DNA of 64,000 nucleotides from Bacteroidales bacterium. Its GTDB lineage: Bacteria > Bacteroidota > Bacteroidia > Bacteroidales > JAADGE01. The notes below the pieces were generated by a model. It had not been told where the DNA came from and ran no database searches. It saw only the letters and a list, made by a program, of their open reading frames with translations. Position 1 is the stretch's first letter; each line of letters starts with the position of its first letter. This document shows positions 28,911 to 38,358 of this stretch, piece after piece. The DNA lies in NCBI GenBank assembly GCA_021648725.1, contig JAKISF010000001.1, forward strand, positions 1 to 64,000, given 5' to 3'. The translations under genes and the position numbers were made by a program.

Positions 28911-31700
28911 ATGAGTATATCAAGAAGAGACTTCATTAAACAATCAGCTGTTGCAACTGCTGCAACTGCAATTGGGTTGAGCATTCCCGCAGAAATGAAA
29001 GCTGCTAAAAATAAAATAGAAAGTGATTGGAGGTGGGATAAATCAGTTTGTCGATTTTGCGGTACAGGTTGCGGCATAATGGTAGCAACAAAAAACGATA
29101 AAATTGTTGCAGTAAAAGGTGATCCGGCTGCTCCGGTTAACAGAGGTTTGAATTGTATTAAAGGATATTTTAATGCAAAAATCATGTATGGAGAAGACAG
29201 GCTGACAAAACCGCTTTTAAGAGTTAATGAAGCAGGAGAATTTGATAAAAACGGAAAATTTAAGCCTGTAAGTTGGAAGCGTGCTTTCGATGAAATGGAA
29301 AAGCACATGAAAAAAACTCTAAAAGAACTGGGACCTTCCGGTATCGGAATATTCGGATCGGGACAATACACAATTCAAGAAGGTTATGCCGCAGTTAAGT
29401 TTGTGAAAGCAGGTTTAAGGTCAAACAATATTGACCCGAATGCAAGACTTTGCATGGCTTCGGCAGTTGTCGGGTTTATCCAAACTTTCGGGATTGATGA
29501 ACCCTCAGGATGTTATGATGATATTGAAATAACTGATACTATTGTTTCTTGGGGAGCAAATATGTCAGAAATGCATCCTATTTTATGGTCTCGTGTTTCC
29601 GACAGGAAGTTATCAAACCCTGATAAAGTTAAAATCTTTAATCTTACTACTTTTACAAACAGAACTTCCGATCTTGCAGATACCGAAATTATTTTTAAAC
29701 CTCATACGGATTTAGCAATTTGGAATTATATAGCTCACGAAATTGTTTATAACCACCCGGAAGCAATTGATGAGGCCTTTGTAAGGAAATATAACGTATT
29801 TGCAACAGGGCCCGTTGATACCGGTTACGGTATGAGAACTTCCGATCATCAAAAATTTTCAGAGAAAGAAATTGAAACAGCTAAAAAAGAAACAAACAAA
29901 ACAGTTTCTGAACACGAAGGAATTACCTTAAAATATCTTGATTACAAATCAGGAGATAAAATCGAAATGAAAAGCAGAGCATCAGCACTGAAACATTGGA
30001 TAATTTCAAGAAAAGATTTTGAGAAAGCCTTAGAACCTTATAATTTAGATTTTGTTGCAAACCTTGCAAAAGGAAATCCGGATGAATCAATTGATGATTT
30101 TAAAGCCAAACTTAAATCACTTGCTGCTTATTATATAGAAAAAGGAAGAAAAGTTGTTTCTTTCTGGACAATGGGGTTTAACCAACATCAAAGAGGTTCT
30201 TGGGTTAATGAGCAAGCTTATATGATACACTTTCTTTTAGGAAAACAAGCAAAACCCGGAAACGGTGCATTCAGTTTAACCGGGCAGCCTTCAGCATGCG
30301 GAACAGCTCGTGAAGTAGGCACTTTTGCCCACAGATTACCGGCTGATTTGGTTGTTAAAAATCCTAAACATCGTGAATTTTCAGAAAAAATATGGAAACT
30401 GCCTTCCGGAACCCTAAACCCTAAAGTCGGTTCTCATTTTATGAAAATACACAGAGATGTTGAAGACGGAAAAATTAAATTTATTTGGGTGCAAGTAAAT
30501 AATCCTTATCAGAATGCTCCAAATGCAAATCATTGGATAAAAGCAGCACGACAAATGGATAACTTTATTGTTACAAGTGATCCTTATCCGGGTATTTCTG
30601 CAAAAGTTTCAGACCTTGTTTTACCTACAGCAATGATTTATGAAAAATGGGGAGCATACGGAAATGCAGAACGCAGAACACAACACTGGAAACAACAGGT
30701 AACTCCGGTAGGTGATGCAATGCCTGATATTTGGCAAATCGTAGAATTCTCAAAACGATTTCAATTAAGAGATGTTTGGGGTGCTCAAAAAATACCCGGA
30801 CTAGAAGAAGGATTGCCCGATGTTATTAACTCTGCAATAGAAATGGGCTACAGGCATACAGATACACTTTACGATGTATTATTTGCAAACGAAAAAGCAA
30901 AATCATTTGCTTGGCCTGACCCAACCGGAGAAGGATTTCAAAATACCGAAGCCGAAGGAGATAAAAGAGCAATAAAAGGTTCTCATGACGAAGACTGGAA
31001 AGGTTACGGCTTCTTTATTCAAAAATATCTATGGGAAGAATATCGCGAGTTCGGTTTAGGGCATGCACACGACCGTGCCGATTTCGATACTTATCATAAA
31101 GTAAGAGGTTTAAAATGGCCGGTAGTTGACGGAAAAGAGACTCAATGGAGGTTTAATTCAAAATATGACCCTTATGCAAGAAAAGCCGGAACCGGCGAAT
31201 TTGCATTTTACGGTAAAGCTCTGAAAAAAATGCCGCAAGGAAACTTAAAAGGTCCCGATAAAGAGAAACCCAAATATGATTTAACCAATAAGGCAAAAAT
31301 TTTCTTCCGTCCGTACATGGATCCTGTTGAAATGCCCGATAAAAATTATCCGTTCTGGATGTCAACAGGTCGTGTTTTAGAACATTGGCACAGCGGAACT
31401 ATGACAATGAGAGTTCCGGAACTATACCGAGCAGTACCGGAAGCATTATGTTATATGAATCCGAAAGATGCAGAAGCAAAAGGATTTAAACAAGGAGATA
31501 CGGTTTGGATAGAATCAAGAAGAGGACGTGTAAAAACACATATTGAAACCAGAGGAAGGAACAGACCGCCGAAAGGTTTAATCTTTGTTCCTTGGTTTGA
31601 TGAGAAAGTGTTCATAAACAAAGTAACTTTGGATGCAACTTGCCCGATGTCAAAAGAACCTGATTATAAAAAATGTGCAGTAAAAGTTTATAAAGCATAA
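28911..31700 (+). CDS. napA: Periplasmic nitrate reductase catalytic subunit NapA
   Basis: It reduces nitrate to nitrite in the periplasm using a bis-MGD molybdenum centre. A Tat signal SRRDFIK (Arg 5-6) exports it folded. The [4Fe-4S] cluster is bound by C47, C50, C54 and C82 ([10 protein letters not shown] ... LNCIKGYF). C181 in [11 protein letters not shown] is the molybdenum ligand typical of NapA. At 929 aa it is the long form known from Epsilonproteobacteria-type nap systems, about 100 residues longer than E. coli NapA. The ATG at 28911 puts the twin-Arg at the right place; a frame from 28896 adds five residues. It heads napA-G-H-B-D. Confidence 0.96.
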   Translation: MSISRRDFIKQSAVATAATAIGLSIPAEMKAAKNKIESDWRWDKSVCRFCGTGCGIMVATKNDKIVAVKGDPAAPVNRGLNCIKGYFNAKIMYGEDRLTKPLLRVNEAGEFDKNGKFKPVSWKRAFDEMEKHMKKTLKELGPSGIGIFGSGQYTIQEGYAAVKFVKAGLRSNNIDPNARLCMASAVVGFIQTFGIDEPSGCYDDIEITDTIVSWGANMSEMHPILWSRVSDRKLSNPDKVKIFNLTTFTNRTSDLADTEIIFKPHTDLAIWNYIAHEIVYNHPEAIDEAFVRKYNVFATGPVDTGYGMRTSDHQKFSEKEIETAKKETNKTVSEHEGITLKYLDYKSGDKIEMKSRASALKHWIISRKDFEKALEPYNLDFVANLAKGNPDESIDDFKAKLKSLAAYYIEKGRKVVSFWTMGFNQHQRGSWVNEQAYMIHFLLGKQAKPGNGAFSLTGQPSACGTAREVGTFAHRLPADLVVKNPKHREFSEKIWKLPSGTLNPKVGSHFMKIHRDVEDGKIKFIWVQVNNPYQNAPNANHWIKAARQMDNFIVTSDPYPGISAKVSDLVLPTAMIYEKWGAYGNAERRTQHWKQQVTPVGDAMPDIWQIVEFSKRFQLRDVWGAQKIPGLEEGLPDVINSAIEMGYRHTDTLYDVLFANEKAKSFAWPDPTGEGFQNTEAEGDKRAIKGSHDEDWKGYGFFIQKYLWEEYREFGLGHAHDRADFDTYHKVRGLKWPVVDGKETQWRFNSKYDPYARKAGTGEFAFYGKALKKMPQGNLKGPDKEKPKYDLTNKAKIFFRPYMDPVEMPDKNYPFWMSTGRVLEHWHSGTMTMRVPELYRAVPEALCYMNPKDAEAKGFKQGDTVWIESRRGRVKTHIETRGRNRPPKGLIFVPWFDEKVFINKVTLDATCPMSKEPDYKKCAVKVYKA

Positions 31701-31705
31701 AAATA

Positions 31706-31740
31706 AGCAAAGGACTTACACTCCTTTGCTGTGCTTTTTT
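31706..31740 (+). terminator. Intra-operon hairpin between napA and napG
   Basis: AGCAAAGGA/TCCTTTGCT (31706-31714/31722-31730) with a 7-nt loop, then GTGC and a T run. The T run is offset by four bases, so it may terminate only partly or protect the napA mRNA 3' end. Either way the catalytic subunit would be made in excess over the downstream subunits. Confidence 0.5.
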
Positions 31741-31751
31741 AAAAATACTTA

Positions 31752-32564
31752 ATGAAAAAAGACAAGATGGCAACCAGGCGAGAAACAATCAGAAAAATGC
31801 TGCAAGGTGCCGGGTTTTTAGGTTTAGGCGGCTTAACTTGGGGGGCTTATATTGATGAAGCAAAAGCTGTTGATATTATCCTCAGACCTCCGGCAGCAAT
31901 TCCGGAAGAAGATTTCATAAAGGCTTGCACTAAGTGCGGAGCTTGTGTAACTGCATGTCCGTATGATACGTTGAAACTTGCAATACCCGGTGATAATAAG
32001 CCTGTCGGAACTCCTTATTTTGAACCGAGAGATATTCCTTGCGAAATGTGTCCCGATATTCCTTGTGTTCCTGTTTGTCCGTCCGGTGCATTAGATATTG
32101 ATTTGGTTTCTTCCGTAAATGAAGAAAAAACTAACAGACTTGATATTAACAAAGCAAAAATGGGAGCAACAATAATTGATGCTAATACTTGTGTTGCTTT
32201 TTGGGGTATTCAATGTGATTTATGTTACAGGGCTTGCCCGTTGATGGATGAGGCAATAAGTATTAAGTATGAACGGAATGAAAGAACAGGTAAGCATGCT
32301 TTTTTAAAACCGGTTGTCAATAATGAAGTATGTACGGGGTGCGGATTATGTGAAAAAGTATGTGTAACGGATATTCCTGCAATAAAAGTTCTTCCGAGAA
32401 ATATTGTCCTCGGCGAAGTAGGTTCGCATTATATTAAAGGTTGGGATCCTGATGATGAAAACAGACTGAAAAAAGCTGATGATGAAAAATATAATGATGA
32501 TGAGAGTAATAACAAAGCAATGGAATATTTAAACAGCGACTGGAAAGATCTTATTGATGAGTAA
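31752..32564 (+). CDS. napG: NapG, periplasmic ferredoxin-type electron-transfer subunit
   Basis: It is 270 aa with a twin-arginine signal (ATRRETIRKM, Arg 9-10). Four Cys-rich cluster motifs are visible: CTKCGACVTACP, CEMCPDIPCVPVCP, CVAFWGIQCDLCYRACP and CTGCGLCEKVC. This is the NapG/MauM arrangement binding four [4Fe-4S] clusters. Together with NapH it takes electrons from the quinol pool towards NapAB. Its stop overlaps the napH start by 8 bp. Confidence 0.93.
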   Translation: MKKDKMATRRETIRKMLQGAGFLGLGGLTWGAYIDEAKAVDIILRPPAAIPEEDFIKACTKCGACVTACPYDTLKLAIPGDNKPVGTPYFEPRDIPCEMCPDIPCVPVCPSGALDIDLVSSVNEEKTNRLDINKAKMGATIIDANTCVAFWGIQCDLCYRACPLMDEAISIKYERNERTGKHAFLKPVVNNEVCTGCGLCEKVCVTDIPAIKVLPRNIVLGEVGSHYIKGWDPDDENRLKKADDEKYNDDESNNKAMEYLNSDWKDLIDE

Positions 32565-33378
32565 TATTATCATAAATAATAAGTTCCTTATTTTAAGGAG
32601 GATTGTGCAAGTTTCAATATTGCTTCTGTTTATTGCATCAAATAAATTTGCTTTAAAAATTTTGGACGGTAATTTAAGTTCCGCAAAAGTACTTGACAGT
32701 TTTTATATGGCTGACCCGTACATGGTTTTGCAAATTTTAGCATCAGGCTTTGTTGTTGCAATTGATACATTGTTAGGAGGCTTAATAATTCTTGTATTCT
32801 ATTCTTTAATAGGAGGAAGATCCTTTTGCAGTTGGGTGTGTCCTGTTAATATTATTACGGATACCGCAAATTGGTTAAGAAAGAAACTTAAAATGTATAA
32901 AGAAGATGTGAAAATTCCCGTAAAACGGAATATGCGTTATTGGATTTTAGCATTAAGCATTATTCTTTCTGCAATATTCGGTGTAGCCGCATTTGAACTA
33001 ATCAGTCCTGTATCAATGATTCACAGAGGAATTATTTTTGGAATGGGAGTCGGCTGGGCAGCTATATTGTTGGTTTTCTTTTTCGATTTATTTGTTCTGC
33101 AGAACGGATTTTGCGGATATGTTTGCCCTTTGGGAGCTTTTTATTCTTTAATAAATAAAATAAGCCTTTTTAAAGTTAAACATATTAAAGATAAATGTAC
33201 AGCATGTAACAAATGCCTTATTGTTTGTCCGGAAAAACAAGTTTTGGTAAATATAATAAATATAAAAGATTCTCAAATTTTCGGAAGTGAATGTACAAAC
33301 TGCGGAAGATGCATTGATGTTTGTGATGATGCTTCTTTAAAATTTTCAATTATTAAATATAAAAATATTAATAAATAG
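32557..33378 (+). CDS. napH: NapH, membrane quinol-oxidising ferredoxin-type subunit
   Basis: It is 273 aa with four predicted membrane helices. Two conserved cytoplasmic CxxxCP motifs (FCSWVCPVN and FCGYVCPLG) are followed by two C-terminal [4Fe-4S] motifs (CTACNKCLIVCP, CTNCGRCIDVCD). It anchors NapG and passes quinol electrons to it. The ATG at 32557 overlaps napG. With no NapC tetraheme protein in the cluster, NapGH is the only evident electron input for NapA. Confidence 0.93.
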   Translation: MSNIIINNKFLILRRIVQVSILLLFIASNKFALKILDGNLSSAKVLDSFYMADPYMVLQILASGFVVAIDTLLGGLIILVFYSLIGGRSFCSWVCPVNIITDTANWLRKKLKMYKEDVKIPVKRNMRYWILALSIILSAIFGVAAFELISPVSMIHRGIIFGMGVGWAAILLVFFFDLFVLQNGFCGYVCPLGAFYSLINKISLFKVKHIKDKCTACNKCLIVCPEKQVLVNIINIKDSQIFGSECTNCGRCIDVCDDASLKFSIIKYKNINK

Positions 33379-33414
33379 TACAGATTAATTTTGAATAATA
33401 TAAAGTATGTAATT

Positions 33415-33996
33415 ATGTATAAAAAAATCTTTTTACTGTCAGTTTTATTTGCAGCACTTATCATAGCAGGGTGTAAAAATGAAAAAAATAATACAAGACA
33501 AAACGGAACTTCATTCAGAAAAGGAGATTTGTTTTCTGAAGATTTCAGCTTAGGAGAAAAAGCTGTTGTAACAGCCAATGCTCCCGGAAAAAATGAACGA
33601 GAAGAAAGAGCCTTTGAAAATGCACCACCTTTAATTCCGCATAAGGTTGAAGGCTTCTTCCCTATTACTCAAAAAAATAATATTTGTTTATCGTGTCACA
33701 TGCCTGATAAAGCAGAAGCAGTAGGTTCAACTCCTTTGCCTGCTTCTCATTTTACAAATTATCGTCCCGAAATAGTTAAATCAGGTAACCGTTATCAAGA
33801 ATCAAATAAAAGTTTAACCGTTGCAAAAGATTTAAACGGTAAACTAAGCCCTGCAAGGTACAATTGCGAGCAATGTCATGTTCCTCAAACTAATGCGAGG
33901 CTTGATGTGAGAAATCTTTTTGAAGCAGAATTCAGAAACGATAAAAGCAAAAGTAAATCTGATTTAGACCAAAGAATAAATGAAGGAGTTAAGTAA
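33415..33996 (+). CDS. napB: NapB, diheme cytochrome c subunit (lipoprotein form)
   Basis: This small electron-transfer subunit partners NapA. Two heme-attachment sites are visible, CLSCH and CEQCH, with the NapB features APPLIPHKVEGFFPITQKNNICLSCHMPDKAEAVGSTPLPASHF. The start at 33415 (MYKKIFLLSVLFAALIIAGCKNEK) gives a signal peptide ending in a lipobox IAGC, so the mature protein should be lipid-anchored at Cys20 rather than soluble as in E. coli. Confidence 0.92.
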   Translation: MYKKIFLLSVLFAALIIAGCKNEKNNTRQNGTSFRKGDLFSEDFSLGEKAVVTANAPGKNEREERAFENAPPLIPHKVEGFFPITQKNNICLSCHMPDKAEAVGSTPLPASHFTNYRPEIVKSGNRYQESNKSLTVAKDLNGKLSPARYNCEQCHVPQTNARLDVRNLFEAEFRNDKSKSKSDLDQRINEGVK

Positions 33997-34095
33997 ACTT
34001 AGTTAAATTTAGTATTTTGTTCATTATAAACCAACACAAACCTATCAACTCACGTGAAGATGAAATGATAACGGTTTGGAACTTAAATTAAAAGA

Positions 34096-34434
34096 ATGGC
34101 TTTATCAAGTATTATAGTTCAAACAAAAAAAGAGCATATAGAAAATGTGATTAGTTCTCTTAAAAACAGCGGATTATGTGAGTATCACATGAATGATGAA
34201 AAGGGTAAAATTATTATTACTGTTGAAGGCAAAGGAGTAGAAGAAGAAATTTCGAAATTGCAGAAAATTCAAAAAATCGAAAATGTTATTTCTGCCGAAA
34301 TGGTTTATTCTTATGACGAAGACGAACTCGACAAGTTAAGAGAAAACATTGATGATAAAATTCCGGAATGGATGAACAGTGATATTGATGCAAAAAATAT
34401 TATATATCAAGGTGATTTAAAAAAGAAATATTGA
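34096..34434 (+). CDS. napD: NapD, chaperone for NapA maturation
   Basis: It is 112 aa with a ferredoxin-like fold. The N-terminus LSSIIVQTKKEHIENVISSLKNSG resembles NapD, which binds the NapA Tat signal peptide in the cytoplasm until the cofactor is loaded. The C-terminal 30 residues are a charged extension. It is the last nap gene, 99 bp after napB. Confidence 0.8.
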   Translation: MALSSIIVQTKKEHIENVISSLKNSGLCEYHMNDEKGKIIITVEGKGVEEEISKLQKIQKIENVISAEMVYSYDEDELDKLRENIDDKIPEWMNSDIDAKNIIYQGDLKKKY

Positions 34435-34496
34435 TTTGCTGTTATCCCGCTGTTAAATGATGATACAAATTAAATATTACAAAACATAGTTATAAG

Positions 34497-34540
34497 GTAA
34501 CATATGGTACAAAATAACAAATGAATATTATTTATTTTTG
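34497..34540 (+). promoter_or_regulatory. Porin operator and promoter (Crp/Fnr-type)
   Basis: The palindrome GTAACATATGGTAC (34497-34510) is followed after 22 bp by the -7 box TATTTTTG (34533-34540), 31 bp before the ATG. With a start site about 5 nt past the box, the palindrome centre is near -41.5, as in class II activation. Confidence 0.65.
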
Positions 34541-34571
34541 AAAATTATTATTAATCATAAAAAAGTTTATC

Positions 34572-36023
34572 ATGAATCGATTAAATCTAATAATTGCATT
34601 TAGCTTTTTGTTTTTCTTCGGCGAAATTACGGCACAGGACGTAGTTAAAGATGAAAATAAAAAAGAAATTACAATTGGTGTTGAAATAAGACCAAGAACA
34701 GAATATTACCACGGATATAAAACACCCGTAACCGAGTTTTTGATACAAGATTATTATAAAACTCCCCCAAGTCTCTACACAAGTCAAAGGTCTCGCCTAA
34801 ATTTAAACTATAAAGCAAATAAAGTAAAATTCGGAATGGTACTTCAAGACGTAAGAACCTGGGGAAGCCAAAAACAACTTGTTGCAAATGAAGCAAATTC
34901 TGTTTCTGTACATCAAGCATGGGGTGAAGTTTTCTTTACAAAAGAATTTTCTTTAAAAGCAGGGCGAATGGAACTTGTATATGACGATCACAGAATTCTC
35001 GGTAATGTCGGTTGGGCACAACAAGCTCGCTCACATGATTTGGCTCTGTTCAAATATGAAGGGAATTTTAAAGCACATCTCGGTATAGCATTTCACGGCG
35101 GTCCTTTTGCGGATGCAAACGGAAACGTAATTATAAATGATGCATACAAAGCAATGCAATTCCTTTGGATAAACGGAAAATCCGGTGATTTCGGATACAG
35201 CATTCTTGCATTAAATAACGGAAAAACAGAAAATGGTGTTTGGGCAGATTTTTCAGACCCGACAGACCCCACTTTTACAGGAGTTGCAGAAGGAAATGCT
35301 TACAGTCAAATTGCAGGCGGTCGTTTTACATATAAGTTAGGAGCTTTAAGTTTTGCTGTTAACACATATTATCAAACAGGCAAAAAGGCAGCAAATTGGG
35401 TTGATGCAAAAAGTTTGCCGACAGGAGTTGTTGCTGCTGATTTAGGTTTAGCCGATAAAGCAGGTCAGGGTCAAAAAATATCAGCATATAATATTGCTTT
35501 TGATGCAATGTATAAAGTTTCTGACAACTTTAAGGCAGGGCTCGGTTTTGAAATGCTTTCAGGAAATGATTTTACCGATGCAAACAGAACAGATGACAAC
35601 GCTTTTGCTCCTTTATACGGAACTAATCATAAATTCAACGGTTGGATGGATTATTTTTATGTAGGAAATCACGGAAGCAATGTCGGGCTTCAAGATTTCA
35701 ATGCAAAATTTATTTATAAAAAAGATAAGTTCTTTGTTAAACTTATACCTCATTATTTTCTGCCTGCCGGAAAAGGAACTTATGTTGATAAAGACGGAGC
35801 AACTCAAAACCTCGGTGCTCTCGGTACAGAAATTGATTTATGGGCCGGTTATCACATAGTACCGAAAGTTGCAAGTATTCAATTCGGGTATTCTCAAATG
35901 TTTGCAACAGAAAGTATGTACGGGCTTAAAGGTGTAACAATTACAGATAATAATGATATAGGAACAAATAATTGGGCCTGGATTATGTTATCGGTAAAAC
36001 CGAACTGGACATTTAAAAAATAA
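34572..36023 (+). CDS. Outer-membrane porin of the alginate-export/nitrate-associated type
   Basis: It is 483 aa with a signal peptide (MNRLNLIIAFSFLFFFGEITAQ) followed by beta-barrel strands. The start ITIGVEIRPRTEYYHGYK... SLYTSQRSRLNLNYKANKVKFGMVLQDVRTWGS and VHQAWGEVFFTKEFSLKAGRMELVYDDHRILGN matches the 'alginate export' barrel family. The placement between nap and nrf, with the same operator as both, suggests it carries nitrate or nitrite across the outer membrane. That role is inferred from context only. Confidence 0.8.
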   Translation: MNRLNLIIAFSFLFFFGEITAQDVVKDENKKEITIGVEIRPRTEYYHGYKTPVTEFLIQDYYKTPPSLYTSQRSRLNLNYKANKVKFGMVLQDVRTWGSQKQLVANEANSVSVHQAWGEVFFTKEFSLKAGRMELVYDDHRILGNVGWAQQARSHDLALFKYEGNFKAHLGIAFHGGPFADANGNVIINDAYKAMQFLWINGKSGDFGYSILALNNGKTENGVWADFSDPTDPTFTGVAEGNAYSQIAGGRFTYKLGALSFAVNTYYQTGKKAANWVDAKSLPTGVVAADLGLADKAGQGQKISAYNIAFDAMYKVSDNFKAGLGFEMLSGNDFTDANRTDDNAFAPLYGTNHKFNGWMDYFYVGNHGSNVGLQDFNAKFIYKKDKFFVKLIPHYFLPAGKGTYVDKDGATQNLGALGTEIDLWAGYHIVPKVASIQFGYSQMFATESMYGLKGVTITDNNDIGTNNWAWIMLSVKPNWTFKK

Positions 36024-36041
36024 ATTCAATTAATAATATTT

Positions 36042-36073
36042 AATCCTGAGTTTTGAAAATAACTCAGGATTTT
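36042..36073 (+). terminator. Porin terminator
   Basis: Stem AATCCTGAGTT/AACTCAGGATT (36042-36052/36061-36071) with a short T tail. Confidence 0.8.
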
Positions 36074-36141
36074 CTATGCAAAAAAGAATTTGACGGACAG
36101 ATTTTCGATTGTTAAATAACATATAAGCAATTCTTAAAAAA

Positions 36142-36185
36142 GTAACATATGATACAAGTAAAATAACTGTTTTACCTTAACTTTG
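36142..36185 (+). promoter_or_regulatory. nrfHA operator and promoter (Crp/Fnr-type)
   Basis: The palindrome GTAACATATGATAC (36142-36155), then 22 bp, then the -7 box TAACTTTG (36178-36185), 17 bp before the nrfH ATG. The layout is identical to the porin promoter. Confidence 0.7.
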
Positions 36186-36202
36186 TATTAAATATTAAAT
36201 TT

Positions 36203-36781
36203 ATGAAACAATATATAAAACCTCCGAAAAAATGGCGAATGCCTGTTGCAATTCTCTTAGGTGCTTTTATCGGTTTGTCAATCTATTTATTTAAAGTTTC
36301 AAATGCAACTTCATATTTATCTGATGCACCTGAAACTTGTATAAATTGCCATGTTATGGTACCTGAATATGCTTCTTGGAACCACAGTTCGCACAGAGAA
36401 CATGCAAATTGCAATGATTGTCACGTACCGCATGATAATATGATTCATAAATATTATTTTAAAGCAGGCGACGGAATAAGGCATGCAACTATGTTCACAT
36501 TGCGTAAAGAACCCGAAGTTATAAAAATAAAAGAAGCAGGAATTGAAGTCGTGCAAAATAATTGCAAACGTTGCCACGGTTTCGTTAATGAAAACATTTC
36601 AGCAAATAACTGGAACATAAAAGATGTTCATTCCGGTAACGGAAAACTTTGTTGGGATTGCCACCGAGAAGTTCCTCACGGAAAAGTACACAGCTTGTCG
36701 TCAACACCGAATGTAATTTTACCGCAACAAAAAATTAAAACACCCGATTGGATTAAAAAACAAATAGAAAACAGAAAATAA
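36203..36781 (+). CDS. nrfH: NrfH, tetraheme membrane quinol dehydrogenase
   Basis: A NapC/NirT/NrfH-family protein of 192 aa. A single membrane anchor (about 14-30) is followed by four CxxCH heme sites at C46, C70, C121 and C150 (CINCH, CNDCH, CKRCH, CWDCH). It oxidises menaquinol and feeds NrfA, with which it forms a periplasm-facing complex. nrfA follows after 25 bp. Confidence 0.95.
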   Translation: MKQYIKPPKKWRMPVAILLGAFIGLSIYLFKVSNATSYLSDAPETCINCHVMVPEYASWNHSSHREHANCNDCHVPHDNMIHKYYFKAGDGIRHATMFTLRKEPEVIKIKEAGIEVVQNNCKRCHGFVNENISANNWNIKDVHSGNGKLCWDCHREVPHGKVHSLSSTPNVILPQQKIKTPDWIKKQIENRK

Positions 36782-36806
36782 AATATCAATATCTAATATT
36801 AAAATT

Positions 36807-38312
36807 ATGGAAAAGAAAAGAAAATCTTGGATTAACTGGTTGATTTTTGCAATAACCGCAGTTGTCGTTTTTAGTTTAGGGATGTTAGCATCTTCGGTTA
36901 CTGAGCGAAAAGCAGAAGAATCATTCGTTTATAAACCAAAAGTAAAATTAGCGGAATGGGAACCCAGAAATGAAGTTTGGGGAGAAAATTTTGAAAGGCA
37001 ATATCAATCTTATATTAAAACTTCCGATACTTCTTTCAGAAGTAAATACAACGGAAACGCAATGATTGATATGCTGGAAGTTGACCCTCGGTTAGTTATT
37101 TTATGGGCAGGATACGGTTTTTCAAAAGATTATAAACAAGGAAGAGGGCATTTTTATGCCGTTGATGATGTGGTTAATTCTTTACGAACGGGAGGACCGA
37201 CCGGAGCTGACGACGGACCTATGCCGGCAACATGTTGGACTTGCAAAAGCCCTGATGTTCCGAGGCTAATGAGTGAAATGGGACCTGTTGAGTTTTATAA
37301 AGGAAAATGGGCAGGAAAAGGGCATGAAATTGTAAATCATATCGGTTGTGCCGATTGCCATGAACCCGAGTCAATGAATCTTACATTAACCAGACCTGCT
37401 TTGGTTGAGGCTTTGGAACGTCAAGGAAAAGATATAAACTCATTTTCACACCAAGAAATGCGTTCTTTAGTTTGTGCTCAATGCCACTCGGAATATTATT
37501 TCAATAAAAAGAACAAATTTGAAGAAGGTGTTCCTTATCTTACTTTCCCCTGGGATAACGGTTTTTCTGTTGAGGAAATGGAGAAATATTACGATGATAT
37601 TGAATTTAAAGATTGGACTCACAAATTAAGCAAAGCTCCTATGTTGAAAGCTCAACACCCCGGTTACGAGGTGTATATGACCGGAATTCATGCAGAAAGA
37701 GGTGTGTCGTGTGCAGATTGCCATATGCCGTATAAAACAGAAGGAGGACAAAAATTTACAAATCATCAAATGCAAAGTCCGTTGAATAATATTGCAAACT
37801 CTTGTCAGGTTTGCCATAGAGAAGAAACAGATGTTTTAGTGAAGAATGTTTATGACCGACAAGATAAAATTATTGAAAACAGAGATAAACTTGAAGAATT
37901 AATTGTAAGAGCCCATGTTGAAGCAAAACAAGCTTGGGATTGGGGAGCAACGGATGAGCAAATGAAAGATATTTTACAAGGAATAAGGCATGCACAGTGG
38001 CGTTGGGATTATGCTGCGGCAAGTCACGGAGGTTCTTTTCATTCTCCTGTTGAAATTGGTCGTGTTATCAGCAGCGGAATTGCAGAAGCACAAGAAACAC
38101 GAATTAAACTTGCAAGATTATTTGCTGAATTAGGACATAACGAGGAAGTTCCTTATCCTGACATATCTACAAAAGCAAAAGCTCAGGCATTTATAGGTTT
38201 AGATATAGAAAAGTTGAAAAAAGAAAAGGAATTGTTTAAAATTAACTTACTTCCTAAATGGGAAAAATTGGCAAAAGAAAGAGAAGATAAATGGCCGGTT
38301 AAAAGGTATTAA
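36807..38312 (+). CDS. nrfA: NrfA, ammonia-forming cytochrome c nitrite reductase
   Basis: It reduces nitrite to ammonium with six electrons in the periplasm. The catalytic heme is attached by the Lys-ligated CWTCK (C143-K147). Four bis-His heme sites follow: CADCH (C181), CAQCH (C223), CADCH (C302) and CQVCH (C333). The catalytic Arg region (SLRTGG) and the Tyr next to the third heme site (CHSEYYF) are present. The N-terminal hydrophobic segment is an uncleaved or signal anchor. 501 aa, normal length. Confidence 0.97.
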   Translation: MEKKRKSWINWLIFAITAVVVFSLGMLASSVTERKAEESFVYKPKVKLAEWEPRNEVWGENFERQYQSYIKTSDTSFRSKYNGNAMIDMLEVDPRLVILWAGYGFSKDYKQGRGHFYAVDDVVNSLRTGGPTGADDGPMPATCWTCKSPDVPRLMSEMGPVEFYKGKWAGKGHEIVNHIGCADCHEPESMNLTLTRPALVEALERQGKDINSFSHQEMRSLVCAQCHSEYYFNKKNKFEEGVPYLTFPWDNGFSVEEMEKYYDDIEFKDWTHKLSKAPMLKAQHPGYEVYMTGIHAERGVSCADCHMPYKTEGGQKFTNHQMQSPLNNIANSCQVCHREETDVLVKNVYDRQDKIIENRDKLEELIVRAHVEAKQAWDWGATDEQMKDILQGIRHAQWRWDYAAASHGGSFHSPVEIGRVISSGIAEAQETRIKLARLFAELGHNEEVPYPDISTKAKAQAFIGLDIEKLKKEKELFKINLLPKWEKLAKEREDKWPVKRY

Positions 38313-38325
38313 TTTCAAATTACTG

Positions 38326-38358
38326 AAAAAAGTCCCGTTAAATCAACGGGACTTTTTT
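38326..38358. terminator. Bidirectional terminator between nrfA and aroA
   Basis: A 14-bp stem AAAAAAGTCCCGTT/AACGGGACTTTTTT with A and T runs on both sides. It serves nrfA on plus and aroA on minus; the aroA stop lies within it. Confidence 0.9.
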
